A stretch of DNA of 64,000 nucleotides from Branchiostoma floridae (GCF_000003815.2 NC_049996.1:2721516-2785515); one strand, 5' to 3'. Counted from the first letter of the stretch, positions 11,041 through 22,911 are shown. Made by a program: numbers and translations. Notes: generated by a model from the sequence alone, not told the origin.

Positions 11041-11594
11041 GTGGTGAAAGTCGAAACGACAGAGTCAAGCTGCAGAGTGTAAAGAGGCATTGGAAAAGAA
11101 CATCACGTCACTCTAATCGGGAAGGAGAACATTCTACAACTACGAGGAAAGCAAGTGCGAAAAGAGCAACATGGGGAGAAAATAAAGAAACGCGTTTGTC
11201 CGTTACTGTGAGTATAGAACAGAAAATGCAGCAAATTTGAAAGAAGATCGCATCAGGACTCACACCGGTAAGAGACCATTGTGACTATTCTGCATCACAA
11301 AAGAGTCGCCTGAAGATACTCATCACTTCTACATACACCGGTGAGAGACCATCATGCGTGACGCCAAATTTGAAACGGCACATCATCGCAAAAAAACCTA
11401 GAGAGCAGTCATACCAGTTTTAAAGAACGCTTGCAGATAGGTGTGGCAGGTTGTTCGGCGTAATATAACCAGCTGCTGCCGCGCCGCGTGCCTGCGGAGC
11501 TGGTGTGTTACGCCGGCGGTTATACGGGCTATATAGATACAGATACAAGTGTGAGGTTACGTTACTACACGAATGTTTGATTTAAAGGAGCACA
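11041..11594 (+). pseudogene. decayed 5' part of zinc-finger gene 3
   Basis: After the conserved acceptor TAACAATTAG the leader and first fingers are recognisable (CGTTTGTCCGTTACTGTGAG, CATCAGGACTCACACCGG) but shifted in frame several times. The start codon of genes 1 and 2, in ACTATGA, is ACTACGA here, so the ATG is lost. A CR1-like LINE tail is inserted at 11415-11541 exactly in the TCATACAAGTGTG of a finger. Confidence 0.85.
11415..11541 (+). mobile_element. CR1-like LINE 3' tail, extreme 5' truncation
   Basis: About 125 bp matching the 3' end of the LINE at 28021-28929: TTTTAAAGAACGCTTGCAGA, TATAACCAGCTGCTGCCGC, GTGTTACGCCG, then a GATACAGATAC tail. The interrupted finger reads TCATAC before and AAGTGTG after, contiguous in gene 2 at about 7309-7321. 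Confidence 0.9.
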
Positions 11595-11654
11595 TTGAGA
11601 AACGCTGATGAGAAACCGTACAATTGTAACCTGTGTGGTTATAGTACGGTAAGA

Positions 11655-13157
11655 ATGTCCAATTTGAAACGGCACGTGGCAAAACATACTACCGACAAAC
11701 CATACAAATGTGACATTTTCGAGTACGGTGCAACACAACTGACAACTTTGAAAAGGCACGTTTTGGACAAACACACTGCACAGAAGTCCTACAAATGTGA
11801 AGTTTGTGCGTATGTTACTTCGCGAATGTTTGCTTTAAAAAGGCATAGCGCTATACACACCGGTGAGAAACCTTACAAATGCGATATTTGTGGGTTCAGT
11901 TCAGCACACATGGCAAATTTGAATCACCACATTAGGGCCAAACACTCTAACGATAAACCTTACAAATGTGATGTCTGTGGGTACGGTGCAACACAACGGT
12001 CAAATTTGAAAAGGCACATTATGGACAAACACAGAGAGAAGTCCTATAGATGTGAACATTGTGGCTATGCTACTTCACGAAAGCTTGATTTAAAAAGGCA
12101 TATTACCACACACACCGGTGAGAAACCTTACAAATGTGATATTTGTGGGTTCAGTTCAGCATACATGGCAAATTTGAAACAGCACATCATTGCCAAACAC
12201 ACTAACGATAAGCCTTACAAATGTGTTGTCTGTGGGTACGGTGCAACAAAACGGTCAACATTGAAAATGCACATTATGGACAAACACAGAGAGAAGTCCT
12301 ACAAATGTGAACATTGTGATTATGCTACTTCAAGAATGCTTGATTTAAAAAGGCATATTGCCAAACACACCGGTGAGAAAACTTACAAATGTGATATTTG
12401 TGGGCACGGTGCAGTACGAATGTCAAATTTGAGACAACACATCATTACCAAACACACTGGTGAGAGACCTTACAAATGTGACATCTGTGAGCACGGTGCA
12501 GTAGGAATGTCAAATTTGAAACAACACATCATCGCCAAACACACCGGTGAGAGACCTTACAAATGTGATATTTGTGGATATTGTACAGCGCGAGCGTCAC
12601 ATTTGAAACGTCACATGGCTAAACACACCGGTGAGAGACCTTACAAATGTGACAGTTGTGGGTACTTTGCAGCTCGAATGTCAGATTTGAAACAGCACAT
12701 CATTGCCAAACACACCGGTGAGAGACCATACAAATGTGACATCTGTGGGCACGGTGCAGTACGAATGTCAACTTTGAAGCGGCACATGGCTAAACACACC
12801 GGTGAGAGACCTTACAAATGTGACAGTTGTGGGTACGGTGCAGCTCGAATGTCAACTTTGAAACAGCACATCATTGCGAAACACACCGGTGAGAGACCTT
12901 ACAATTGTAATATTTGTGGGTACCGTGCAGCGCGAATGTCAACTTTGAAACGGCATATGGCTAAACACACCGGTGAGAGACCTTACAAATGTGACAGTTG
13001 TGGGTACGGTGCAGCTCGAATGTCAACTTTGAAACAGCACATCATTGCGAAACACACCGGTGAGAGACCTTACAAATGTGATATCTGTGGGTACTGTGCA
13101 GCACATATATCAAATTTAAAACGCCACATGGCTAAACACACCAGCGAGAAAAGTTAG
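11655..13157 (+). CDS. C2H2 zinc-finger array 3 (18 modules, 17 intact; 5' end lost)
   Basis: A 500-codon frame from the first in-frame ATG; it is open back to about 11595 but with no ATG. Eighteen finger modules follow each other with TGERPYKC or TGEKPYKC linkers. One early module reads CDIFEYG (second Cys lost); the rest keep all four ligands. Several late fingers are almost identical, pointing to recent internal duplication. The array has stayed open although its 5' end is broken, so it is either a recent pseudogene or is expressed from another start. The frame ends at a TAG in a linker tyrosine position, and finger relics continue to about 13385. The gene lies in tandem with genes 1 and 2. 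Confidence 0.65.
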   Translation: MSNLKRHVAKHTTDKPYKCDIFEYGATQLTTLKRHVLDKHTAQKSYKCEVCAYVTSRMFALKRHSAIHTGEKPYKCDICGFSSAHMANLNHHIRAKHSNDKPYKCDVCGYGATQRSNLKRHIMDKHREKSYRCEHCGYATSRKLDLKRHITTHTGEKPYKCDICGFSSAYMANLKQHIIAKHTNDKPYKCVVCGYGATKRSTLKMHIMDKHREKSYKCEHCDYATSRMLDLKRHIAKHTGEKTYKCDICGHGAVRMSNLRQHIITKHTGERPYKCDICEHGAVGMSNLKQHIIAKHTGERPYKCDICGYCTARASHLKRHMAKHTGERPYKCDSCGYFAARMSDLKQHIIAKHTGERPYKCDICGHGAVRMSTLKRHMAKHTGERPYKCDSCGYGAARMSTLKQHIIAKHTGERPYNCNICGYRAARMSTLKRHMAKHTGERPYKCDSCGYGAARMSTLKQHIIAKHTGERPYKCDICGYCAAHISNLKRHMAKHTSEKS

Positions 13158-13385
13158 AAATGTGACATTTGTGGGTACGGTTTAGTACAAAAGTCAAATT
13201 GAAACGGCTGCTGTGACATGGGCAAATACAATCTAAAAGAGAAGTACTACAATTGTGAAGTTTGCGGTTATTCTACTTCCCGAATGTCTGATTTAAAGAA
13301 ACACATCGCTAGACAAACCAGTGAGCTACAGCAAATTGTCAAGTGTGTGGCTATGCGACTTTGCAAATGTTTGATTTAATGATGC
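13158..13385 (+). pseudogene. relic zinc fingers 3' of array 3
   Basis: Directly after the stop the sequence reads KCDICGYGLVQKSN, then a frame break, then NCEVCGYSTSRMSDLKKHIA, then a shifted finger. The old array extended at least three more modules. Confidence 0.8.
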
Positions 13386-14090
13386 CCACTGTTCATGAAA
13401 GACTCTACATGTGGATATGATACCTTACGTTGTAATAGGCTATTCACCTTTTTCTAAATGTCTCTCAATGCAATGATAGGCAAATACATAAAAGGTAGCT
13501 TTTTATTAGAAAAGATACTGATTATATCAAGATGCATGTATTAGATATTCCTGTATATATTGTTTAGTTTTTAGAATTTTGACATTTGTAGTAGACCATG
13601 CGAAAGCCTTTGTCCCTTTTGTTTTAAGAAGAAACTTTTTAAAATACATCTTCATTTGATTGTGGAATTGGTGTGGTCTAAAAATTGTATGTAACTTATG
13701 GAATGAATGTATAAGGAATACTACTTAAAATGATCATCACCAACATCATGAATGTAAGGGATACTACTTATAATGATAATTCACGATGATCTGAAATCAA
13801 TGAAAATATGCTGATATATCAAAGAATTTGACATAATAATTAATCCTTGTGATTTTATCCTATCAAGACATGGGTAAACATTTCATTTCAATGAGGTATG
13901 TTTACTTCAATGCAGATTTGAAAAACAAAATCACAAACTACTCTTAACCGGCAGAGGGCGCTGTAAACCTGGCGCGTGTCACGGAGGTTTGTCACGGAGG
14001 TTGATAAGTCCTTGAGGGCCCCAAAAGCGACCTTCGTCTTTGTATTTTTTCAAGGCCTAACCACATACCAAATGTTATCGCAAAGCAACC

Positions 14091-14097
<7 letters not shown>
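13386..14097. other. 3' flank of zinc-finger array 3
   Basis: AT-rich DNA homologous to the 3' flanks of gene 2 (8960-9530) and to 31526-31775. Shared blocks include CCATGCGAAAGCCTTTGT, TTATGGAATGAATG, TGAAAATATGCTGAT, GAGGGCGCTGT and CAAGGCCTA. No gene seen. Confidence 0.6.

Positions 14098-14151
<54 letters not shown>
14098..14151. repeat. CA microsatellite next to a sequence gap
   Basis: Uninterrupted (CA)n of about 54 bp. A run of N (14180-14317) follows 28 bp later, probably an assembly break caused by the repeat. Confidence 0.97.
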
Positions 14152-14153
<2 letters not shown>

Positions 14154-14359
14154 AGTAGTATCAGGGGTAACAGCATATTNNNNNNNNNNNNNNNNNNNNN
14201 NNNNNNNNNNNNNNNNNNNNNNNNNNNNNNNNNNNNNNNNNNNNNNNNNNNNNNNNNNNNNNNNNNNNNNNNNNNNNNNNNNNNNNNNNNNNNNNNNNNN
14301 NNNNNNNNNNNNNNNNNCCTCAATAAAGTGCATATTTATAGACTCCGTGACAGATCAGC

Positions 14360-14660
14360 ACATTAAGGTAAGATCTCCAACGTTGTCGTCCGTCCATACT
14401 GTCTCAAATGAAGGTGTATGTGTAATGCACAGATTCTAGATCTTAAATGAAGGGAAGAATGAAGTACATCGTTAAAAGGGTTTAAAAAGGTAGACAAAGA
14501 AAGTTCTTGTGTATACGTAGTCATTATTTTGTTATAGAAAGCATGTAGACTGGGTGCCATCGTATATCCTCCCGGGGCGCTGTAGAAAATAAGAGGCAGC
14601 ACTACTGTCAGTAGAAGCGAAGCTAGAAAGCATGTGCCGATGACTGTCAATCCTTTGTAA
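14360..14660. other. second copy of the 10.2-kb conserved block
   Basis: Paralogous to about 10215-10515. In this copy the minus strand has a hydrophobic open stretch (TCFLASLLLTVVLPLIFYSA) that looks like a signal anchor. It has no ATG start and the paralogous copy is closed, so I do not call a gene. The block may be the leader region of a finger gene that was later separated from its body. Confidence 0.4.
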
Positions 14661-15273
14661 GGCTTAGGTATACCCCAATGGAGAATAGGGGTCCTGCCGG
14701 GCAGTACTAGTTCACGGGCTGTTTTGTGGTACTGTAAATTTTGGGCGTAATCCCTATGTGTCTAATGGGACCTTGAGGCTCCCGTTGTATTATTGGGAGC
14801 GGCCAGGCACTGGGAAGACTTCGAGCAGAAATTAAGATGAACACGTACGGGGCCCGGTAACAAATTGACGCCGAAATCTACCAATGAGGAACACCGGGGG
14901 ATTAGTCAAAGTCAAGTTGTCGATACAATCACATTTTGGGATTAAAAAAAAAAAAAACTAGAACTGGAACACTCTCTGGAGTACAATATAGCTTTAAGCC
15001 TAAGGCTAACGTAACATTTCCAAATAGGGGCCCCACTGGACTGTTTGTAAAAACGAAGAATAGACATGTATACGTAGAACATGTACACCAATAATATTAA
15101 TGCCGACGACTTTTCTCTGAACGTCTTGTGTAGTTTGGTATCTTTTATATTATACTTTTCGTTCCCGTAAGCTGCCCGGCCAGGCCCCGGTTTGGAAATG
15201 TGACGTAGACCTAACTAGGTGTACATCTTCTATTCTATCTAGATTACAGTATCGACATATCAGTTGTTATGCA

Positions 15274-18200
15274 ATGAAAGCCATAACATGGGGAACTGCA
15301 CTCGTGACCGGTTTGCTGATCATGGTTTCAATGACGGTATGTTTCTTTTCACGTTGCTATGGCTATAACAATATCTCAATAGAGTTATGTAGAAGATTTT
15401 CATGTTTAGATACGTATATAATTTGTTAGATACGATTTTCATTCTCTGGACAACTTCTGTTATTTGGGTAGAAGAAAGATGATCAACTGATGATACATGT
15501 CGTGCAAATGAGGACATAGTTTGCATAACCAATGAGCAACCTTGTCTTGCGTAAAGGTTAACACCATTTTCAAAAGTCGTGAGGTCGTGGAACTCTTAGT
15601 TTCGTAATTGGAACGTACAGGATTTATTGAATCACCATTACATACGAGTATATCAAGAAATGCTTCTATATTGTTCTTATTATGTCATACAGGAGTGGCG
15701 AGCATTTTATCAACGATTTATGACTTGGGGCCAGTACACTACAGACTATCAGGGTGTTCCAAAACCAATGGTGTCCAAACTTCGCCTCATCCAGCCACCA
15801 GTTCAACGTTGCCTTTTCAACTATTCTATCCACTTCGACCAGACCACGTACCCAACCTACACGGAGGTTGTCGTCTTAAACAGGGACCGCCTGTATCGCA
15901 AAGGAGACGTCCTTACCGTCAAGGTGGTGGCAAGAGACAAGAAAAGAAGGCTGAAGACGTACGGAGGAGACTTCTTCCGTGCCAGACTGGTCAGCAGTGA
16001 CCGTTCGCTACAGGCCAGTAGTGCCGGTCACGTCACTGACCACTGTAACGGTACCTACACAGTGAAGTTCCAGCTCTACTGGGTAGGAGGCGTTTCGGTG
16101 AGTCCGGAAAACTGCAAATGGTTGTATTTTTGGCGACGCCTCAGAAGCGTGCCTAATAGTATAGTTTGCGACCGTTTGACAATTCACAAAATCTCGGGAA
16201 TTTTTCTCCAGGCGTGTAAAGTTGCATCATTCCCTTAGAGGGGAATAACTCGGGAATGGGTTCTATAACAAAACATTGCAAAACATTACAAATTCCTCTG
16301 AGTACATCTTCCTTTGACATATTTTGCAACTCAAACATAATTCATCGGAAACGCCAGGTTTTTCAAAAGCTCTTGTTTTACATCAGATAAAGATCCAGCT
16401 TGTCCATCCAAGCGAGGCAGTTAGGATTCTGCAGAGCTTGCAACAAGTTCCCAACAAGAAAGACTACTATTGCATCTTCGGTGACCTAAAGACCAAGGGC
16501 CAGTATACACAGCAATGCTTCAGCTCTAACAACCCCAGCTTACCACCCCACAGAAAGTGCGATTTCTCCAAACCAGAGGCAAACGGTACCTGGATTTGTG
16601 AGAAACCGGAGAAACTACCGTGTTCCGCCATTACCAAGTGCCGATGTAGTCCAGATCTAAGGAGGGTACTGGGCCTTGTGTCTCAAGAGGAAATAAAACT
16701 TTTCCAAAAGTAAGTCCTTGAGACATTTTCCACCAGGGCAAAGGTCACTTACCAACGCATGCGCAGAGGGTCTATTTTGAGTTTTTTTTCCTTGTATGTG
16801 TTGGTATTTTGGAGCTAGATGTTTCAGTTAATTACTGTTGGCATTTTATCATGATCGAAAAACATAGGCGACAGACGATCACCGAAACGTTGGAAGAATA
16901 TATATAAAGAACGCCTGGTTGTGTATAAAGAATGCTTTTATTCAGTGACTTACAACTTGACGAAGTAATTTAAGAGAGCTTTCTGTGCCACACAGGCCAT
17001 ATCTTGAGACGGAACTTGAAGTAGACCCCAAGGAACCCATACGAGTCCTTGAGACAGAACTGTCCACACCAGAACACCTTCCAGCGTGTACCGGGAACAC
17101 GCGTGAGTCCGGAGCTTCGCTGGGACATTGGTCAGGCAAGGTGTGGAAGTCAGCTGTCTGTTATGTCCGAGTCTTCACTAAGGAAGACATCCGGCAATGC
17201 CTGGCTAACAAGACCGTGTATATACACGGTACGTGCCATTAGTGGTGTAGTTCATTACCCGTGTTCATTACATTTGCCAGGACGATTATGCTCTTGTGAT
17301 ATGCATAACTCGAGAAGTATTGGACAGATCTTTATGATATATAGCATAGATGTTGACAAAGGTAAAAACGTGAGGATTGCCCAGGGTAGACGTTACCATT
17401 CAATACCAATTTGGTTTATTGATTACAAAACAAGGGTCAGCTTTCTTATTTTGCATTATTAATCTATCTTGGATAGATCTTTATGCTGTTTAGCATAGAT
17501 GTTAACAGAGGGAAAAAACGGAAAGATTGTCCAGGGTAGACGATACCATTTGGTTCATTGATTTAAAAACAACGGTCAGTTTTCTCACTTTGCCTTACTA
17601 ATCTATTCTAGTTGAATCTAGTTTTTGTTCAGCTAAAACTGAATTACTGCCAACATATATATTTCTATCCTTTTACCAGGTGACTCTACCGTTAGACAAT
17701 GGAGTGAGCGTTTGGAGAATATAGTGCCGCTGTACTACGATAAAAGAACCGCGGATTCACCAGGTTTGTCGATCTATTCTAAAAGTCGTCTAAGATATGA
17801 TGTTCTAACAACTCTCTGACACGCGTTAACAATTAGGCAACATGTAAAACCATCACTTGAACGCCTTCCAACCCTATCCAGACTGGGGGTTGGGGGGGGG
17901 GGGGCTAAAAGTGCCTACGCCAACTTTGACGTCGTATAGCTCCCAAACGGCTTGTGCTGGAACAATCAAACTTTGTGAAATTTCCTAGAATATTGTTGGC
18001 GACAATTTTGAAAAAAAAGAGAGCAAGTTTATAATTTTTCGTGTTGCCATGGCAGCGGGTATCTGAAAGGCAAAAATCACTAATTTTGGTTTAAAGAACT
18101 GGATTTTAAGATTTTCTTGCTAAACTTAACTTCTTTTCATATATCTTTAATATCGAACACATCTTAGTTGAACATTTATGATTAAATATTCATAAATTAT

Positions 18201-19954
18201 GATAATGAGATGACGTAATTGGTCAAAATCCAAGATGGCCGACAATATCATGATGAAAAGTATAACCAGCTAATTTTCACTTTGATTTCATCACTACTTG
18301 GTCTTTTATTACAGAAAACATTCATGTGAACGTTTTCAATCTTTTTTCATTGGTTTTTAGCGTTATATGTTGAAAAAAATGTATCATAAGGCATTTAAGG
18401 TTGATAATCCAAGATGGCGGATAGCTAAACTACAGATGACGTCATTTTATGACGTCATTTTGACGTCGTTGCGTCGCTTTCTGACAACAGAAGTCTTCTA
18501 ACACTTAAACATTGATAAGAAACCTTTATTGGTAACTTTTTGTGTAAGATATTTAGGTATTATGGGTATTCCCCGTTTGAGCCAAATAAATTAATTAATG
18601 GCGTCCTAATTACGCCATATTACGTCATAGTGATGTAAACCATTCAGAAATTACGTCAAAATTCAACATGCCGGCTCCCAAAATTCAACATGGCGGCTCC
18701 CATACATGCCAGCAAAGGCATTTTAACTAGTCTATCTCTCATACTCGACTACAGACAAGGATCTACATGGTAACGNNNNNNNNNNNNNNNNNNNNNNNNN
18801 NNNNNNNNNNNNNNNNNNNNNNNNNNNNNNNNNNNNNNNNNNNNNNNNNNNNNNNNNNNNNNNNNNNNNNNNNNNNNNNNNNNNNNNNNNNNNNNNNNNN
18901 NNNNNNNNNNNNNNNNNNNNNNNNNNNNNNNNNNNNNNNNNNNNNNNNNNNNNNNNNNNNNNNNNNNNNNNNNNNNNNNNNNNNNNNNNNNNNNNNNNNN
19001 NNNNNNNNNNNNNNNNNNNNNNNNNNNNNNNNNNNNNNNNNNNNNNNNNNNNNNNNNNNNNNNNNNNNNNNNNNNNNNNNNNNNNNNNNNNNNNNNNNNN
19101 NNNNNNNNNNNNNNNNNNNNNNNNNNNNNNNNNNNNNNNNNNNNNNNNNNNNNNNNNNNNNNNNNNNNNNNNNNNNNNNNNNNNNNNNNNNNNNNNNNNN
19201 NNNNNNNNNNNNNNNNNNNNNNNNNNNNNNNNNNNNNNNNNNNNNNNNNNNNNNNNNNNNNNNNNNNNNNNNNNNNNNNNNNNNNNNNNNNNNNNNNNNN
19301 NNNNNNNNNNNNNNNNNNNNNNNNNNNNNNNNNNNNNNNNNNNNNNNNNNNNNNNNNNNNNNNNNNNNNNNNNNNNNNNNNNNNNNNNNNNNNNNNNNNN
19401 NNNNNNNNNNNNNNNNNNNNNNNNNNNNNNNNNNNNNNNNNNNNNNNNNNNNNNNNNNNNNNNNNNNNNNNNNNNNNNNNNNNNNNNNNNNNNNNNNNNN
19501 NNNNNNNNNNNNNNNNNNNNNNNNNNNNNNNNNNNNNNNNNNNNNNNNNNNNNNNNNNNNNNNNNNNNNNNNNNNNNNNNNNNNNNNNNNNNNNNNNNNN
19601 NNNNNNNNNNNNNNNNNNNNNNNNNNNNNNNNNNNNNNNNNNNNNNNNNNNNNNNNNNNNNNNNNNNNNNNNNNCTCATGCGCAGGAGTCCCGGCACGCG
19701 AGTTTTCGTGAGAACTGGAACAACGCGAGAACACAAGGGGGGAAAGTTGGAGTACTACCTGCTACATAGCGACTGGATGGCTTACCAGATCACGGAGGTG
19801 ATACGAGAAATATTCCGGGAGGATCCAGGACGTGGTTTTGTTGGACACGTGGGACATGAGTGTTTGTCAGCCGGGGGAAGACCACGTTCATCCTGATCAA
19901 ACAATGGTGGACAATCTACTTAACAGGTTGTTGTCTCATATATGCCCAAACTAA
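15274..19954 (+). CDS. NXPE family protein A (six exons, last exon gapped and frameshifted)
   Basis: Exons: 15274-15336, 15693-16097, 16387-16709, 16996-17228, 17680-17763, and a last exon whose visible part is 19675-19954. All junctions are GT-AG and keep frame. Exon 1 codes a short hydrophobic signal-anchor. Exons 2-3 code the neurexophilin-like domain (KGDVLTVKVVARD, YGGDFFRARLV, NGTYTVKFQLYW, IQLVHPSEAV). Exon 5 opens with GDSTVRQW, the serine motif of the PC-esterase domain. NXPE proteins are secretory-pathway or Golgi proteins; human NXPE1 has been linked to sialic-acid O-acetylation, but the activity of this copy is unknown. The first part of exon 6 lies in the N run 18776-19674. One extra G at about 19829, against NXPE-C, shifts the last 40 codons and ends the frame at 19896, losing the C-terminal DxxH. 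Confidence 0.75.
17764..18775. other. NXPE-A intron 5 with unclassified repeat DNA
   Basis: AT-rich intron with repeated CAAGATGGC or CAACATGGCGG motifs (about 18231, 18410, 18685) and clustered GACGTCAT motifs near 18437-18470. This mix resembles the interior of diverged TIR elements, but I find no clear ends. It runs into the gap at 18776. Confidence 0.4.
18776..19674. other. sequence gap (N)
   Basis: 899 N. By comparison with NXPE-B and NXPE-C it must hold the acceptor and first part of NXPE-A exon 6. Reading frames spanning it are meaningless. Confidence 0.99.
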
Positions 19955-21129
19955 GAGGTTTGAACGGGAGGGTCTTTTTAGCGAATGCCCACAAACGCCC
20001 ACTCTAGAGAAGTCCGCGCTGCACGAATCTCATTTTTTTTGCTTGGAATATGTCCACGTTGTGCTCCCATGTATTAATCCTGAGTTTCAAGTCAGTCCAT
20101 TGACCAGAAGTGACATAAATCAAAGTTTTCGATTCTCGATGGTCTTTTTAGCGAACGCCCAGCAAAATGTCTTTTTAGCGAATGCCCAGTACATCCACAA
20201 AAATATCGGCCGTCGCGCAACGACACCTAAACCTACCGCCACAAACATGTTCAAGATGGTGTCCCATTGATGTGTACGGAGTTTCCATGCTTTACAAGCA
20301 TTTTAAGTCCCTGTTTTTGGTCAAAATGTACGGCGACGATACTACCATACTTTAACTATAGCAATTCAAAATGGCGGGCACTAGTCATGTGACCTCCTTG
20401 CGGGACTGTTCTATAAGTATCGCGGAAGGGACTGTTGTAGCATAGCTTCTCATACAACCATTTTAGAGTGAATTCTGAACAAGATTTTCATTTCATAGTG
20501 CTATCATCTGACTGATATTTACAATGTGGTCATTTTTTCTGTGCTATTATTACCCAGGTTTGAGGAACTTAGTGCAAATTTGGATATTGATTCACCTCAG
20601 TGCCCAATTAATGTACAAAAGGCTCAGACACATTAGTGTTATAAACCTGAATAGGGGCAGGTAACCAATACTAGAAAAACATAGCTATTTATTATTAACA
20701 ATACTATTTACATTATAATAATAACTCTTCACCAAACTGGACTTTTCTTATCTTTATTTATCACAGAAACATTGTTACAATGAGGATTTGATTAGATGAG
20801 TATCTGTTACAGTGTGTACAAACTTATTTCAAATACAAAAATGTATTTCGTTTCACTTCCTAAATATTTTTAAATTATTGGAAGAAGTTGACACATAAAC
20901 AATATTAATTGCATTATTTATGTGCAGTAAAATGTGACCACATGCTATCAATAGCCTAATAAAATGTTGGAACATGGCACAATCAGGCTCCTCTTCTGAG
21001 TACAGAAAGGAAATGTTTTATAACATTTAGTTATGACGTAGAAAATTTCAATTGTAAAATATACCTTTATTAACATTTACAAACAAATTGTTTTTTTCTC
21101 TTCTTAATAAATGACAACAATACAAGTAA

Positions 21130-22232
21130 GTAAGGTGTGTTTCCTTTCATAACAGGCCAGGTAAGACGCCGTATAGGTGAGTAAGGTATGTTTCCTTTTA
21201 TAGCAGACCAGGTAAGACACCGTACAGGTGAGTAAGGTGTGTTTCCTTGACTACAGACTAGGTAAGACACCGTACAGGTAAGTAAGGTGTGTTTCCTTTT
21301 ATAACAGACCAGGTAAGACACCGTACAGGTGAGTAACGTGTATTTCCTTTGATTACAGACCAGGTAAGACACCATACAGGTGAGTAACGTGTATTTCCTT
21401 TGTTCACAGACCAGGCAAGACACCGTACAGGTGAGTAACGTGTATTTCCTTTCATTACAGACCAGGTAAGACACCGTACAGGTGAGTAAGGTGTGTTTCC
21501 TTTTATAACAGACTAGGTAAGACACCGTACAGGTGAGTAACGTGTATTTCCTCTGATTACAGACCAGGTAAGACACCATACAGGTGAGTAACGTGTATTT
21601 CCTTTGATAACAGGCCAGGTAAGACACCATACAGGTAAGTAAGGTGTGTTTCTTTTTATAACAGACCAGGTATGACACCGTGCATGTGAGTAACGTGTAT
21701 TTCCTTTGATTACAGACCAGGTAAGACACCATACAGGTGAGTAACGTGTATTTCCTTTCATTACAGACCAGGTAAGACACCGCACAGGTGAGTAAGGTGT
21801 GTTTCCTTTGTCTATAGACCAGATAGGGTATTACACAGGTGAGTAAGGCGTCTTTCCTTTGCCTATATACCATATAGGCCATTATACAGGTGAGTAAGGC
21901 GTCTTTCCTTTGCCTATAGACCAGATAGGGTATTATGCAGGTGAGTAAAGCAACTTTCCTTTGCCTGTAGACCAGATAGTGTATTATACAGGTAAGTTAG
22001 ATGTCTTTCCTTCGCCTATATACCAGATGGGGCATTATACAGGTAAGTAAGGTGTCTTTCCCTTGTCTATATACCAGATAGGCCATTATACAGGTGGATA
22101 AGGTGTCTTTCCTTTGCCTATAGACCAGATAGGCCATTAAACAGGTGAGTAAGGTGTCTTTCCTTTGCCTATAGACCAGATAGGCCATTACACTGGGAAG
22201 TAAGATGTCTTTACTTTGCCTATAGACCAGAC
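21130..22232 (+). repeat. 51-bp tandem array, left arm of the foldback element
   Basis: About 21 units of 51 bp. Each contains a pyrimidine run ending in CAG or TAG, 21 nt starting ACCAG, then GTGAGTAA. Because 51 is 17 codons, frames stay open on the minus strand and give a 17-residue repeat; I treat that as an artefact. Two sub-families occur: ACCAGGTAAGACACCGTACAG inside 21130-21800 and ACCAGATAGGCC types after it. Confidence 0.9.
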
Positions 22233-22911
22233 NNNNNNNNNNNNNNNNNNNNNNNNNNNNNNNNNNNNNNNNNNNNNNNNNNNNNNNNNNNNNNNNNNNN
22301 NNNNNNNNNNNNNNNNNNNNNNNNNNNNNNNNNNNNNNNNNNNNNNNNNNNNNNNNNNNNNNNNNNNNNNNNNNNNNNNNNNNNNNNNNNNNNNNNNNNN
22401 NNNNNNNNNNNNNNNNNNNNNNNNNNNNNNNNNNNNNNNNNNNNNNNNNNNNNNNNNNNNNNNNNNNNNNNNNNNNNNNNNNNNNNNNNNNNNNNNNNNN
22501 NNNNNNNNNNNNNNNNNNNNNNNNNNNNNNNNNNNNNNNNNNNNNNNNNNNNNNNNNNNNNNNNNNNNNNNNNNNNNNNNNNNNNNNNNNNNNNNNNNNN
22601 NNNNNNNNNNNNNNNNNNNNNNNNNNNNNNNNNNNNNNNNNNNNNNNNNNNNNNNNNNNNNNNNNNNNNNNNNNNNNNNNNNNNNNNNNNNNNNNNNNNN
22701 NNNNNNNNNNNNNNNNNNNNNNNNNNNNNNNNNNNNNNNNNNNNNNNNNNNNNNNNNNNNNNNNNNNNNNNNNNNNNNNNNNNNNNNNNNNNNNNNNNNN
22801 NNNNNNNNNNNNNNNNNNNNNNNNNNNNNNNNNNNNNNNNNNNNNNNNNNNNNNNNNNNNNNNNNNNNNNNNNNNNNNNNNNNNNNNNNNNNNNNNNNNN
22901 NNNNNNNNNNN
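22233..22911. other. sequence gap (N) near the centre of the foldback element
   Basis: 679 N inside the repeat core. The true length of the element's centre is unknown. Confidence 0.99.

Noticed and set aside
14363-14650. minus-strand frame with a signal-anchor-like start
   Set aside because: TTG start, and the paralogous block at 10.2 kb is closed in the same frame.
18732-19736. long open frames spanning N, also at 14075-14333, 22216-22965 and the end of 46799-48253
   Set aside because: They exist only because N codons are not stops; no protein evidence.
21070-21882. 270-codon minus-strand frame with a 17-residue repeat
   Set aside because: The 51-bp repeat is a multiple of three, so any stop-free frame stays open; no conserved start, and the mirrored array gives the same on the other strand.
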